This document shows, piece after piece, positions 50,167 to 58,531 of a DNA stretch of 64,000 bases. The position numbers were made by a program, and so were the translations under genes. Below the pieces are notes generated by a model. The model was not told the DNA's origin. It saw only the letters and a list, made by a program, of their open reading frames with translations, and searched no databases. The first letter of the stretch is position 1, and each line of letters opens with the position of its first letter. The DNA comes from Agromyces sp. ISL-38 (GTDB lineage Bacteria > Actinomycetota > Actinomycetes > Actinomycetales > Microbacteriaceae), in assembly GCF_018613935.1 (NCBI RefSeq), contig NZ_JAGGPF010000010.1, forward strand, positions 310,001 to 374,000, given 5' to 3'.

Positions 50167-50664
50167 TCAAGACGCCGCCACGATCTTGTCGCCGACGACG
50201 GCGACAGGGATGGGCGCGAGCGGTTCCAGAGCGGGGCCGCGGATCACCTCGCCCGTCGCCGCGTCGAACTTCGAACCGTGGCATGGGCAATGGAACTCGG
50301 GCCCTGCCGCGGCCACCACGCACTTCTGGTGTGTGCAGATCGCGCTGAACGCGACGACCTGGCCTGCCGTCGGCTGCGCGAGGAGCGCCGGCTCGCCGTC
50401 GATGCTCGCATCGATGCTGCCGCCGACGGGCACGTCGGCGAGTGCCGCAATGTCGCCGTCGGCAGGCGGTGCGTCGGGCGCAGCAGTCGGCTCCTCGGGC
50501 GCCTCGTCGGTGACCGAGGGCGGGGGAGTCGGTGTCGTCGTCGCGTTGGGGCCGCGGCCGGAGTCATCCGTCGAACATGCAGCGAGTGCGAGTGCGCCCC
50601 CGATCGCGCCGACCGACCCGATGGCCAGCGCTGTGCGTCTCGTGACATCGATGGGATCGGTCAT
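50167..50664 (-). CDS. Rieske [2Fe-2S] protein with Tat/lipoprotein-type signal
   Basis: The 165-residue protein has RRTALAIGSVGAIGGALAL ending at a lipobox-like AAC, so it is probably exported by Tat and lipid-anchored. A Pro/Thr spacer leads to a Rieske domain with CTHQKC and CPCHGSKF, the four cluster ligands (2 Cys, 2 His). An AAGGAG site precedes the ATG. The partner oxidoreductase is likely the adjacent DUF2231 protein, but the electron donor is unknown. Confidence 0.92.
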   Translation of the reverse strand: MTDPIDVTRRTALAIGSVGAIGGALALAACSTDDSGRGPNATTTPTPPPSVTDEAPEEPTAAPDAPPADGDIAALADVPVGGSIDASIDGEPALLAQPTAGQVVAFSAICTHQKCVVAAAGPEFHCPCHGSKFDAATGEVIRGPALEPLAPIPVAVVGDKIVAAS

Positions 50665-50765
50665 CGCAAGAGCTCCTTCGCCGGAGTCGCTCGCATCGTA
50701 TGCGCGCCCGATGCACCAATTGTGGACTATTCCAGCGTCGACGTGCGGAATCCCACAGGATTCAT

Positions 50766-51647
50766 TCAGTCGAGTGCATCGAATCCCGGCACGCGCACCA
50801 TGCCCTCTTGGGCGACGCTCGCGACCAGGATGCCCTGCTGCGTGTAGATGCGGCCGAGGGAGAGCCCGCGCCCGCCACTGGCCGAGGGCGATTCCTGCAC
50901 GAACAGCAGCCACTCGTCGACGCGCGCGTCGCGGTGCCACCACATCGCGTGGTCGAGGCTCGCGACCTTGAGCCCCGGAGTCGCCCACGGCACGCCGTGC
51001 GCACGCAGCACGGGCTCGAGGATCGAGTAGTCGCTCGCGTAGGCGAGCGCGGCGCGATGCTGCTTCGGATCGTCGGAGAGACGACCGAACGCCTTCATCC
51101 ACACGGCCTGCCGCGGCATCCGCTCGCCCTCGACCGAGAGATAGATCGGCGACGGGATGTGCCGCACGTCGAACGCGCGATCGTTCGACCAGTAGCGCGC
51201 GGCATCGTGATCGATGCCGCCGAGCACGTCGGCCGTCGACGGCAGGCTCTCGGGGTCGGGAATGTCGTTTGGCATGTCGACCTGATGCTCGATGCCCTCG
51301 TCGCCGTCTTGGAACGAGGCGATGAGCGAGAGGATGGGCACGCCGTGCTGGAAGGCCTGCGTGCGACGAGTTGAGAAGGACCGCCCATCGTGGATGCGAT
51401 CGACCGAGAAGGTGATCGGATGCTGCACATCGCCGGGTCGCAGGAAGTACCCGTGCATCGAGTGGATCGCCCGGTCGGTGGGCACCGTGTGCATGGCGGC
51501 GACGAGCGACTGCGCGAGCACCTGTCCGCCGAAGACACGCCCGAGCGGCATCCATTGCGATGGACCGGTGAAGATGTCTTCGGTGGTGCGAGCGCCCGTG
51601 TCGGTGAGGTGCAGGGTGCTCAGCAGGCCGTCGATGGGGCTGGTCAT
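50766..51647 (-). CDS. tesB: Acyl-CoA thioesterase II (TesB)
   Basis: The 293-residue double-hotdog protein hydrolyses acyl-CoA broadly. It reads LGRVFGGQVLAQSLVAAMHT, then SVDRIHDGRSFSTRRTQAFQ and LASLDHAMWWHRD-type segments in the second hotdog with the catalytic Asp. I chose the ATG after ACGGAGGAAC. It is divergent from the small gene at 51741. Confidence 0.93.
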   Translation of the reverse strand: MTSPIDGLLSTLHLTDTGARTTEDIFTGPSQWMPLGRVFGGQVLAQSLVAAMHTVPTDRAIHSMHGYFLRPGDVQHPITFSVDRIHDGRSFSTRRTQAFQHGVPILSLIASFQDGDEGIEHQVDMPNDIPDPESLPSTADVLGGIDHDAARYWSNDRAFDVRHIPSPIYLSVEGERMPRQAVWMKAFGRLSDDPKQHRAALAYASDYSILEPVLRAHGVPWATPGLKVASLDHAMWWHRDARVDEWLLFVQESPSASGGRGLSLGRIYTQQGILVASVAQEGMVRVPGFDALD

Positions 51648-51740
51648 CGTTCCTCCGTGTCGGTTGGCAGGGGCCGCCCGATCGCCGGCGGAGCGCGGGC
51701 CGCCGGGGGCGGCGGCGCACCTTGGTAGTTTAGACAGGAG

Positions 51741-52421
51741 ATGGTTCAACAACTCACGCTCGCGGACAGCCTTTCACTCGGCGACCTGCACACCTATCTT
51801 CAACGCGCAGGCCGCGTCGAAGACGGTTCAGTGCGCCTCATCGCCGGTTCCGGCATCCTCGCGGTGTACACCGCGATCCTCTATCCGCGCGGGATCCTCG
51901 ACGAGAGTCCCACGGTGCTCGGCCTGCGCACCTTCGCGCTCGCCGACGACGAGGAGTTCGACTCGGTCGTGCCGATGCGCTCCCTCGTCGACCGCATCGT
52001 GCGTGCGCGTGCCGAGATCGGCGAAGACGACGAGTCGCGTCCGGTGTCGATGTCGCGACCGCCCGAGGTGAACACGGTCACGTGGGCGGGCATCTCCCCG
52101 CCACGAGGCGGCTGGCGGCCTCTTGGCGAGACGGATGCCGCGAAACTCGAGGCGGCGGCCCGCCGCGGCATCGACGAGGTCGCCCAGGCGATCCCTGCGG
52201 GCACGGGAGAGCAGCTCGTGCAGCGCGTGCGCTCCGAGGTCTGGGGGCGCGGCGTCGAGGGGCTCGAGTACGTGCCGACCGGCGCGGCCTTCGCCGCGTA
52301 CAGCCTGGGGTTCCTCGGCGATGACACGATCAAGCTCTTCGAGACGGGCCCGTGGACCCGGCTCTCCTCGCGACGCGGCCATGTGCTCGTTCGGCGCAAG
52401 CCGTGGACGCTGAAGGCCTAG
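51741..52421 (+). CDS. Conserved hypothetical protein
   Basis: The 226-residue protein begins MVQQLTLADSLSLGDLHTYL and has LIAGSGILAVYTAILYPRGI and ISPPRGGWRPLGETDAAKLE as recognisable blocks. It lacks transmembrane helices and catalytic motifs. Proteins of this pattern are widespread in Microbacteriaceae under names like 'hypothetical protein'. Its stop overlaps the end of the flavoprotein gene by 4 bp. TAGTTT/TTTAGAC lies about 9 nt upstream. Function unknown. Confidence 0.65.
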   Translation: MVQQLTLADSLSLGDLHTYLQRAGRVEDGSVRLIAGSGILAVYTAILYPRGILDESPTVLGLRTFALADDEEFDSVVPMRSLVDRIVRARAEIGEDDESRPVSMSRPPEVNTVTWAGISPPRGGWRPLGETDAAKLEAAARRGIDEVAQAIPAGTGEQLVQRVRSEVWGRGVEGLEYVPTGAAFAAYSLGFLGDDTIKLFETGPWTRLSSRRGHVLVRRKPWTLKA

Positions 52422-54148
52422 GCGCTCGCAATCGACCGCCCGGCGGCCCGGCCCGTGAAGAGGCATCCGCCGAGGAAGGTGCCCTCGAGCGCGCGATACC
52501 CGTGCACGCCGCCGCCGCCGAACCCGGCGGCCTCGCCGACCGCGTAGAGGCCGGGCACGGGCGCGCCGTCGGCGCCGAGGGCACGCGATTCGAGGTCGGT
52601 CTGGATGCCGCCGAGGCTCTTGCGCGTCAGCAGGTGGAGCTTCACGGCGATCAGCGGACCGGCTTTGGGGTCGAGGATCTTGTGCGGCGTCGCCACGCGG
52701 ATGAGCTTGTCGCCGCGGTATTTGCGGGCGCCGCGAACGGCGATGAGCTGGAGGTCCTTCGAGAACTCGTTGTCGAGCTCACGGTCGCGTGCGACGATCT
52801 CGCGCTCGATGTTCGCGGTGTCGAGCTCGGTGGTGGGGGAGAGTACGCGCATGCCCTCGAGGAGCTCGGGCAGGGTCTCGGCGACGACGAAGTCGACGCC
52901 GTGCTGCTTGAACGCCTCGACGGGTGCCGGGGCTCCCGGTCGCACGCGTTGCGCGAGCAGGCGCACATCTTTTCCCGTCAGGTCGGGGTTCTGCTCGCTG
53001 CCGGAGAGCGCGAACTCCTTCTCGATGATCTTCTGCGTGAGCACGAACCACGAATGCGCGTGCCCGGTGGCGAGGATGTGCTCGAGCGTGCCGAGCGTGT
53101 CGAAGCCGGGGAAGAGCGGCACCGGCATCCGCTTGCCGTTCGCGTCGAACCAGAGCGATGACGGGCCGGGCAGGATGCGGATGCCGTGCAGCGGCCACAC
53201 GGGCTGCCAGTTCGTGATGCCCTCCGTGTAGTGCCACATGCGGTCGCCATTGACGAGTCGCGCGCCGGCGGTTTCGGTGATCGACAGCATACGGCCGTCG
53301 ACGTGCGCGGGCACCCCCGAGAGCATCGCAGCGGGCGGCTCGCCCATGCGCTTCGGCCAGAACTGGCGCACGAGCTCATGGTTGCCGCCGATGCCGCCCG
53401 ACGCGACCACGACGGCCGGCGCGCGCAGCTCGAAGTCGCCGGTGACCTCGCGGTTGCTCGGCTCACCACGCTCGGCAGGGTCGTCCGCGAGCACCGCGCC
53501 GCGAACGCCCACGACCGCGCCGCTCTCGACGATGAGCTCGTCGACTCGGTGGCGGTGGCGGATCTCGACGAGACCGGCCGCCTCGCCGGCCTTCACGCGC
53601 GCGATGAACGGCGCGAGCACGCCGGGGCCTGTTCCCCAGGTGATGTGGAAGCGCGGCACGGAGTTGCCGTGCCCGATCGCGTTGTACCCGCCGCGCTCGG
53701 CCCAGCCAACGACGGGGAAGAACCGCACCCCCTTCTCGTGCAGCCAGGCGCGCTTCTCGCCGGCGGCGAACTCGAGATAGGCCTGCGCCCAGCGGCGCCC
53801 CCACTCGTCTTCGTCGCGGTCGAAGCCCGCGGTGCCGTCCCAGTCCTGTCGCGCGAGCTCGATCGAGTCGTGCACGCCCATGCGGCGCTGCTCGGGCGAG
53901 TCCACGAGGAAGAGACCGCCGAACGACCACCACGCCTGGCCGCCGAGCGTGGCCTCAGGCTCCTGGTCGACGATCACGACGTGCTTGCCCGCGTCGACGA
54001 GCTCGGCGGCCGCGACGAGTCCCGACAGGCCCGCCCCGACGATGATCGCGTCGGGTTGTGCGCTGCGGCGGCCGGGGCCGCGTGCGGGCTTCCCGTCCTC
54101 CGCCGGTTCAGCATCGGGCACGGATGCAGGGGAGGGGGTGGCGGCCAC
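52418..54148 (-). CDS. FAD-binding dehydrogenase, KstD/fumarate-reductase family
   Basis: The 576-residue flavoprotein has the dinucleotide fold AIIVGAGLSGLVAAAELVDA near residue 35, then GGQAWWSFGGLFLVDSPEQR and an FAD-dependent succinate/fumarate-reductase-type C-terminus with GLYAVGEAAGFGGGGVHGY. Such proteins act on ketosteroids or related cyclic ketones, or on unknown substrates. No steroid catabolic genes are near, so KstD activity should not be assumed. Start is the ATG at 54148. Confidence 0.88.
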   Translation of the reverse strand: MAATPSPASVPDAEPAEDGKPARGPGRRSAQPDAIIVGAGLSGLVAAAELVDAGKHVVIVDQEPEATLGGQAWWSFGGLFLVDSPEQRRMGVHDSIELARQDWDGTAGFDRDEDEWGRRWAQAYLEFAAGEKRAWLHEKGVRFFPVVGWAERGGYNAIGHGNSVPRFHITWGTGPGVLAPFIARVKAGEAAGLVEIRHRHRVDELIVESGAVVGVRGAVLADDPAERGEPSNREVTGDFELRAPAVVVASGGIGGNHELVRQFWPKRMGEPPAAMLSGVPAHVDGRMLSITETAGARLVNGDRMWHYTEGITNWQPVWPLHGIRILPGPSSLWFDANGKRMPVPLFPGFDTLGTLEHILATGHAHSWFVLTQKIIEKEFALSGSEQNPDLTGKDVRLLAQRVRPGAPAPVEAFKQHGVDFVVAETLPELLEGMRVLSPTTELDTANIEREIVARDRELDNEFSKDLQLIAVRGARKYRGDKLIRVATPHKILDPKAGPLIAVKLHLLTRKSLGGIQTDLESRALGADGAPVPGLYAVGEAAGFGGGGVHGYRALEGTFLGGCLFTGRAAGRSIASA

Positions 54149-54193
54149 ATGGACTCCTTCGTCTCGGGTGGTGCAGCGGATGTCTGGGCGGCG

Positions 54194-54664
54194 TCAGTCG
54201 TCGAAGGTGTTCACCATAGCGAGGGCGGCGCGCTGCAGGTAGTCCCAGAGCGTGGCTTCGGCGAGCGGCGGAAGATCGAGCGTGTCGACGGCGGCTCGCA
54301 TGTGAGCGAGCCAACGGTCGCGTGCCTCGGGGTTGACCTTGAAGGGCTGGTGGCGCATCCGGAGACGCGGATGCCCTCGCTGCTCGCTGTAGGTGCCGGG
54401 CCCGCCCCAGTACTGCTCGAGGAACATCAGCAGGCGTTCGGCCGCGGGACCGAGGTCGTCGTCGGGATACATCGGCCGCAGCACCGGGTCATCGGCCACC
54501 CCCCGGTAGAACTCGGTGACGAGCCGCTCGAAGGTCGACCGGCCGCCGACGGACTCGTAGAACGACTGGCCGACGGCGGCGCCGTGCTCGCTGCCGCGCA
54601 GCGGAACAGCCGCGGGCTGCGCGGGACCCGAGCCGGGTGCGACGTTCTGTGGTTGGTCGGTCAT
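54194..54664 (-). CDS. glbO: Truncated haemoglobin, group II (GlbO-like)
   Basis: The 156-residue protein has an N-terminal Pro-rich extension, then a 2-on-2 globin (about 33-150). FYESVGGRSTFERLVTEFYR, DDPVLRPMYPDDDLGPAAER and LRMRHQPFKVNPEARDRWLA with the proximal His in HQPF are typical of group II, which binds oxygen or detoxifies oxygen and nitrogen species. It overlaps the mscS stop by four bases (ATGA). Confidence 0.93.
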   Translation of the reverse strand: MTDQPQNVAPGSGPAQPAAVPLRGSEHGAAVGQSFYESVGGRSTFERLVTEFYRGVADDPVLRPMYPDDDLGPAAERLLMFLEQYWGGPGTYSEQRGHPRLRMRHQPFKVNPEARDRWLAHMRAAVDTLDLPPLAEATLWDYLQRAALAMVNTFDD

Positions 54665-55767
54665 CGTGCGCCTCCGGTCGGCGGGGTCGGCGGGTTCTGC
54701 GGCCTCGGAGCCCGAAGTGCCTTCGGCTGTCGCCCCTTGACAGGGCCGGCGTCATCGGGCCCCGGAACGACGGCGCTCGGCGCGGTCTTCGGGGGTTTCG
54801 CACCCTTCACGCGGGTGGCGCCGTCGAACCCGGTGAGCACGACGCTGTTGAGGCCCGGAAGCTTCACGTCCATCGCATCGAGCGTACGCTTCAGACGCAT
54901 CCGCAGCTCCCTCGCGACATCGTCCTTCGCGGACGAGCGCACCTTCATGACGATGCGGATCACCATCGCCTCGTCGGTGATCGACTCGAGCCCCCACACC
55001 TCGGGCTTCTCGAGCACGCGCGAGCGCCACTTTCCCGTCTGCGCGAGTTCGGTGGCCGTGCGGAGCATCTCGGACTCGACCGCGTCGACGTCGACGTCGT
55101 AGGGCACCGCGAGATCGAGGATGACGCGTGCCCAGCCCTGCGACATGTTGCCGACCCGCAGGATCTCGCCGTTGCGCACGAACCAGAGCGTGCCGTTCAC
55201 GTCGCGCACCTTCGTGATGCGGATCTGCACCTCCTCGACGATGCCGGTGGCGGGGCCGAGGTCGACGATGTCGCCGACGCCGAGCTGGTCCTCGACGACC
55301 ATGAACAGGCCGTTCAGCACGTCCTTCACGATGTTCTGTGCGCCGAAGCCGAGGCCGGCGCCGATCGCGGCCGACAGCAGCGCGAACGAACCGAGGATGT
55401 CGGTGTCGATGACCCCCACGATCATGAGCGTGCCGACGATGAAGAGCGTGACGTTCACGACATTGCGAAGGAGGGTGCCGAGCGTGCGGGTGCGCTGCAC
55501 CAGCCGTACCGCCGCGAGCGGCGACGCCTGCAGCGCCTGGGTGTCGGTGACGTCCTGCTTCTTCTTCACCCCGGAGACGATACGGGTGACGACCCGATCG
55601 ATGACGAAGTGGAACACCCAGCGGATGAGGAACGCGATGACGACGATCACGGCGACCGAGACGAGCTTGCCGACGATGATGCCCCAGTTGTCTGCCCAGA
55701 ACTGCGCGAGGGTCGTCCAGAAGTCGACGCTCAGCGGCGTATCGGGGACTTCCTCTGCGGAGAACAT
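54661..55767 (-). CDS. Mechanosensitive ion channel, MscS family
   Basis: The 368-residue protein has three to four membrane helices (about 25-130), the pore-lining TM3 being glycine/alanine-rich (SAAIGAGLGFGAQNIVKDVL), and a cytoplasmic vestibule with VGDIVDLGPATGIVEEVQIR. A Pro-rich tail ends the protein. It opens under membrane tension to release solutes. I use the ATG at 55767. Coupled with the downstream globin gene on the same strand. Confidence 0.93.
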   Translation of the reverse strand: MFSAEEVPDTPLSVDFWTTLAQFWADNWGIIVGKLVSVAVIVVIAFLIRWVFHFVIDRVVTRIVSGVKKKQDVTDTQALQASPLAAVRLVQRTRTLGTLLRNVVNVTLFIVGTLMIVGVIDTDILGSFALLSAAIGAGLGFGAQNIVKDVLNGLFMVVEDQLGVGDIVDLGPATGIVEEVQIRITKVRDVNGTLWFVRNGEILRVGNMSQGWARVILDLAVPYDVDVDAVESEMLRTATELAQTGKWRSRVLEKPEVWGLESITDEAMVIRIVMKVRSSAKDDVARELRMRLKRTLDAMDVKLPGLNSVVLTGFDGATRVKGAKPPKTAPSAVVPGPDDAGPVKGRQPKALRAPRPQNPPTPPTGGAR

Positions 55768-55778
55768 GGTGTGAAAGT

Positions 55779-58358
55779 CTACTGAGCGTCGCCCGAGAGG
55801 TTGCTGGCATCGCGTGCCTGCGCCGCGAGCGCCCGCTCGAGCTCCGACAGCTGCTCGGAGACGAGTCGGTGCAACGGTGCCGGTTCGGGGTTGGCGTCGA
55901 GCCAGGCACGCGTGACCGCGGCCACCTCGGGCGAGACGAGCGGCGCCGGGTAGAGGCGAGAGACGACGAGCGAGGCCATGGTGAAGCTCCGGCTCGCCCA
56001 CACCGACTGCAGCACGGCGAAGTACTCGTGCACGGTCGAGGCGAGCAGCTCTGGCGACGGAGTGCGGCGCCACCCATCGGCGATCGCGCGGGCGAGGTCG
56101 TTCGACAGGCTCGTGTCGGTGACCACTCGCCGCCAGGCGGTGTCCTTCACGGCCTGGTCGGGCCGTGCGGCGAGTGCGGTCTCGGCGAGCTGGCGGCCCT
56201 TCGCGGTGTCGTCGCGGGCGAGCGCGTCGTCGATCTCGTCGTCGGATGCCGCGCCGAGGGCCGCGCGAGCGATCACGAGCTCCCATCGCAGGTCGAGGTC
56301 GATCTCGAGGCCGTCGAGCTTGATCGAACCGTCGAGCAGGCTCCCGAGCACGTCGGCGTGCGCCGGAGTCGCGGCGATGCGGGTGAACGCCTTCACGAAC
56401 TGCAGTTGCGCGTCGGAGCCGGCGCCGGCGAGCTCGGCGAGCGCCCACACGGCGTCGCCGGTCTCGGCGGCGATCTGCTCGCGGTGCTCCTCGGCGAGAT
56501 ACCGGCCGACGGCGAGCTCGAGGCGGGTGAGTGCGAGGCTACGAGCCGCCGACTGGGTCTCGTGCCCGATGCTGCCGAGCACGAGCCGAACGAAGTCGCT
56601 CGCCGCGACCTCGGCGTCACGCACCGCGTCCCAAGCGGATCCGAGCACGACCGCTCGGGCGACGGGGTCGGTCATCTCGGCGAGGTGCGTGGTCGCAGCG
56701 CCGAGCGAGCGCGCATCGAGGCGCACCTTGGCGTAGGTGAGATCGTCGTCGTTCACGAGCAGCACCTCGGGGAGCGGGAGCCCCACGAGGCCGGGCACCT
56801 CGGTGATCGCGCCGTCGACGTCGAGTTCGACGCGGTGCGTGCGCGCGAGTCCGGCGTCGCCGAGCGAGTAGCAGCCGATCGCGAGGCGGTGAGGGCGCAG
56901 CGTCGGATGCGGCGGGCTCGCCGTCTGCTCGACATGTGCGGCGGTGATCGTGCCCGCGGCATCCGTCTCGACCACCGTTCTCAGGGTGTTCACGCCCGCC
57001 GTCTCGAGCCACAGCTCCGACCAGCGGCCGAGGTCGCGACCGCTGGCACGCTCGAGTTCGCCGAGCAGGTCGCGCAAGTTGGCATTGCCGCCGGCGTGCG
57101 CCGTGAGGTAGGCGCCGACGCCCCGCTGGAAGGCGTCGAGGCCGACCCACGCGACGAGCTGCTTCAGCACCGACGCACCCTTGTCGTAGGTGATCGCGTC
57201 GAAGTTCACCTCGACGTCGGCGAGATCGTCGATCTGGGCGACGATGGGGTGGGTCGACGGCAGCTGGTCCTGCTCGGCCGCATGCGTCTTCTCGTCGCTC
57301 GCGAACGTGGCCCAGACGCCCGTGAACTCGGTGACCTGCGAGGTCGCGAGCGTCGACGCCCACGTGGCGAACGACTCGTTGAGCCACAGGTCGTTCCACC
57401 ACCGCATCGTCACCGAGTTGCCGAACCACATGTGCGAGAGCTCGTGCAGCACGACGATGGAGCGCTGCTCGCGACGCGCATCCGACACTCGCGAACGGAA
57501 CAGGTAGGACTCATTGAAGGTGACTGCGCCGACGTTCTCCATCGCGCCCCAGTTGTATTCGGGCACGAAGATCTGGTCGTACTTGCCGTAGGGGTAGGAC
57601 ACGCCGAAGGCGTGCTCGTAGAAGGCGAGGCCGGCTTGCACGGTCTCGAACATCACGTCGGGCTCGGCGTACGCGGCGAGCGAGGCACGCGTGAAGAGGC
57701 CGAGCGGGATGGCGCGGCCGTCGGCGCTTCGCGCGTCGGCGTGCCAGGCGCGGTACGGGCCGGCGATGATCGCGACGATGTAGCTCGAGATCACCGGGCC
57801 CGCCTCGAACGACCAGACGGCGGTCGGCGGCGTGCCCGCGTCTGGCGCCGCGGCCGCGGGCGTCGGCGTGGGCGCGTTGCTCAGCACCTGCCAGTGCGCG
57901 GGCGCCGCGATCGTGAAGCGGAACGACGCCTTCAGGTCGGGCTGGTCGAAGACCGCGAAGACCCGGTTCGCCTCAGCGACCGCGAACTCGGTGTAGAGGT
58001 AGGTCTCGCCGTCGACGGGGTCGACGAACCGGTGAAGGCCCTCGCCGGTGTTCGTGTAGCGGGCGTCGGCCACTACGCGCAGCTCGTTCTCGGCGTCGAG
58101 ACCATCGAGCCGGATGCGGGTGCCGTCGCTCACCGAGCCCGGTTCGAGCGGGCGACCGTTGAGCACCACTTCGTGCACGGCGGTGCTGCATGCCTCGATG
58201 AACGTCGAAGCTCCGGGCGTCGCCTCGAAGCGCACGACCGTCTCGCTGCGGAACGTCTCGCCGGTGCTCGTGAGGTCGAGCAGTACCTCGTAGCTCGGGG
58301 CCCGGACGATCGAGGCGCGCTGCTCGGCTTCGGTGCGCGTGAGGTTGGCAGCGGGCAT
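55779..58358 (-). CDS. pepN: Aminopeptidase N, M1 family (copy 1)
   Basis: The 859-residue zinc aminopeptidase has GAMEN at 271-275, HELSH at 305-309 and the third zinc ligand E328. Domains: beta sandwich (1-200), catalytic (200-450) and helical ERAP1-like C-terminal half. It removes N-terminal residues from peptides in the cytosol. It lies in tandem with a second M1 gene and they share 60-70% similar segments by eye. The ATG at 58358 is preferred; a longer upstream frame has no support. Confidence 0.95.
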   Translation of the reverse strand: MPAANLTRTEAEQRASIVRAPSYEVLLDLTSTGETFRSETVVRFEATPGASTFIEACSTAVHEVVLNGRPLEPGSVSDGTRIRLDGLDAENELRVVADARYTNTGEGLHRFVDPVDGETYLYTEFAVAEANRVFAVFDQPDLKASFRFTIAAPAHWQVLSNAPTPTPAAAAPDAGTPPTAVWSFEAGPVISSYIVAIIAGPYRAWHADARSADGRAIPLGLFTRASLAAYAEPDVMFETVQAGLAFYEHAFGVSYPYGKYDQIFVPEYNWGAMENVGAVTFNESYLFRSRVSDARREQRSIVVLHELSHMWFGNSVTMRWWNDLWLNESFATWASTLATSQVTEFTGVWATFASDEKTHAAEQDQLPSTHPIVAQIDDLADVEVNFDAITYDKGASVLKQLVAWVGLDAFQRGVGAYLTAHAGGNANLRDLLGELERASGRDLGRWSELWLETAGVNTLRTVVETDAAGTITAAHVEQTASPPHPTLRPHRLAIGCYSLGDAGLARTHRVELDVDGAITEVPGLVGLPLPEVLLVNDDDLTYAKVRLDARSLGAATTHLAEMTDPVARAVVLGSAWDAVRDAEVAASDFVRLVLGSIGHETQSAARSLALTRLELAVGRYLAEEHREQIAAETGDAVWALAELAGAGSDAQLQFVKAFTRIAATPAHADVLGSLLDGSIKLDGLEIDLDLRWELVIARAALGAASDDEIDDALARDDTAKGRQLAETALAARPDQAVKDTAWRRVVTDTSLSNDLARAIADGWRRTPSPELLASTVHEYFAVLQSVWASRSFTMASLVVSRLYPAPLVSPEVAAVTRAWLDANPEPAPLHRLVSEQLSELERALAAQARDASNLSGDAQ

Positions 58359-58469
58359 CGGCGAGTAGCCTCCATCGATCGGGTCGAACCGCCAGCCTAC
58401 TGAGTCGGTTCGCGAGCCTCCTGACTCAGTTCGCGGCGGCGCCCGGTGCCGGAAGGCCGCGGGAATGGT

Positions 58470-58519
58470 TTCGGGGCGGCGGCGGATGGTACCGAGGTGC
58501 CACCCGCCGCCGCCCCGAA
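58470..58519 (-). terminator. Strong terminator after the second pepN
   Basis: A perfect 16-bp stem (TTCGGGGCGGCGGCGG and its complement) with an 18-nt loop lies 12 bp after the stop of the upstream pepN copy. It separates the two tandem genes. Confidence 0.8.
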
Positions 58520-58531
58520 GTACGGCGGTGA

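Noticed and set aside
55869..58403. Plus-strand frame of 844 codons over pepN copy 1
   Set aside because: Antisense shadow of the aminopeptidase; the real strand carries GAMEN and HELSH.
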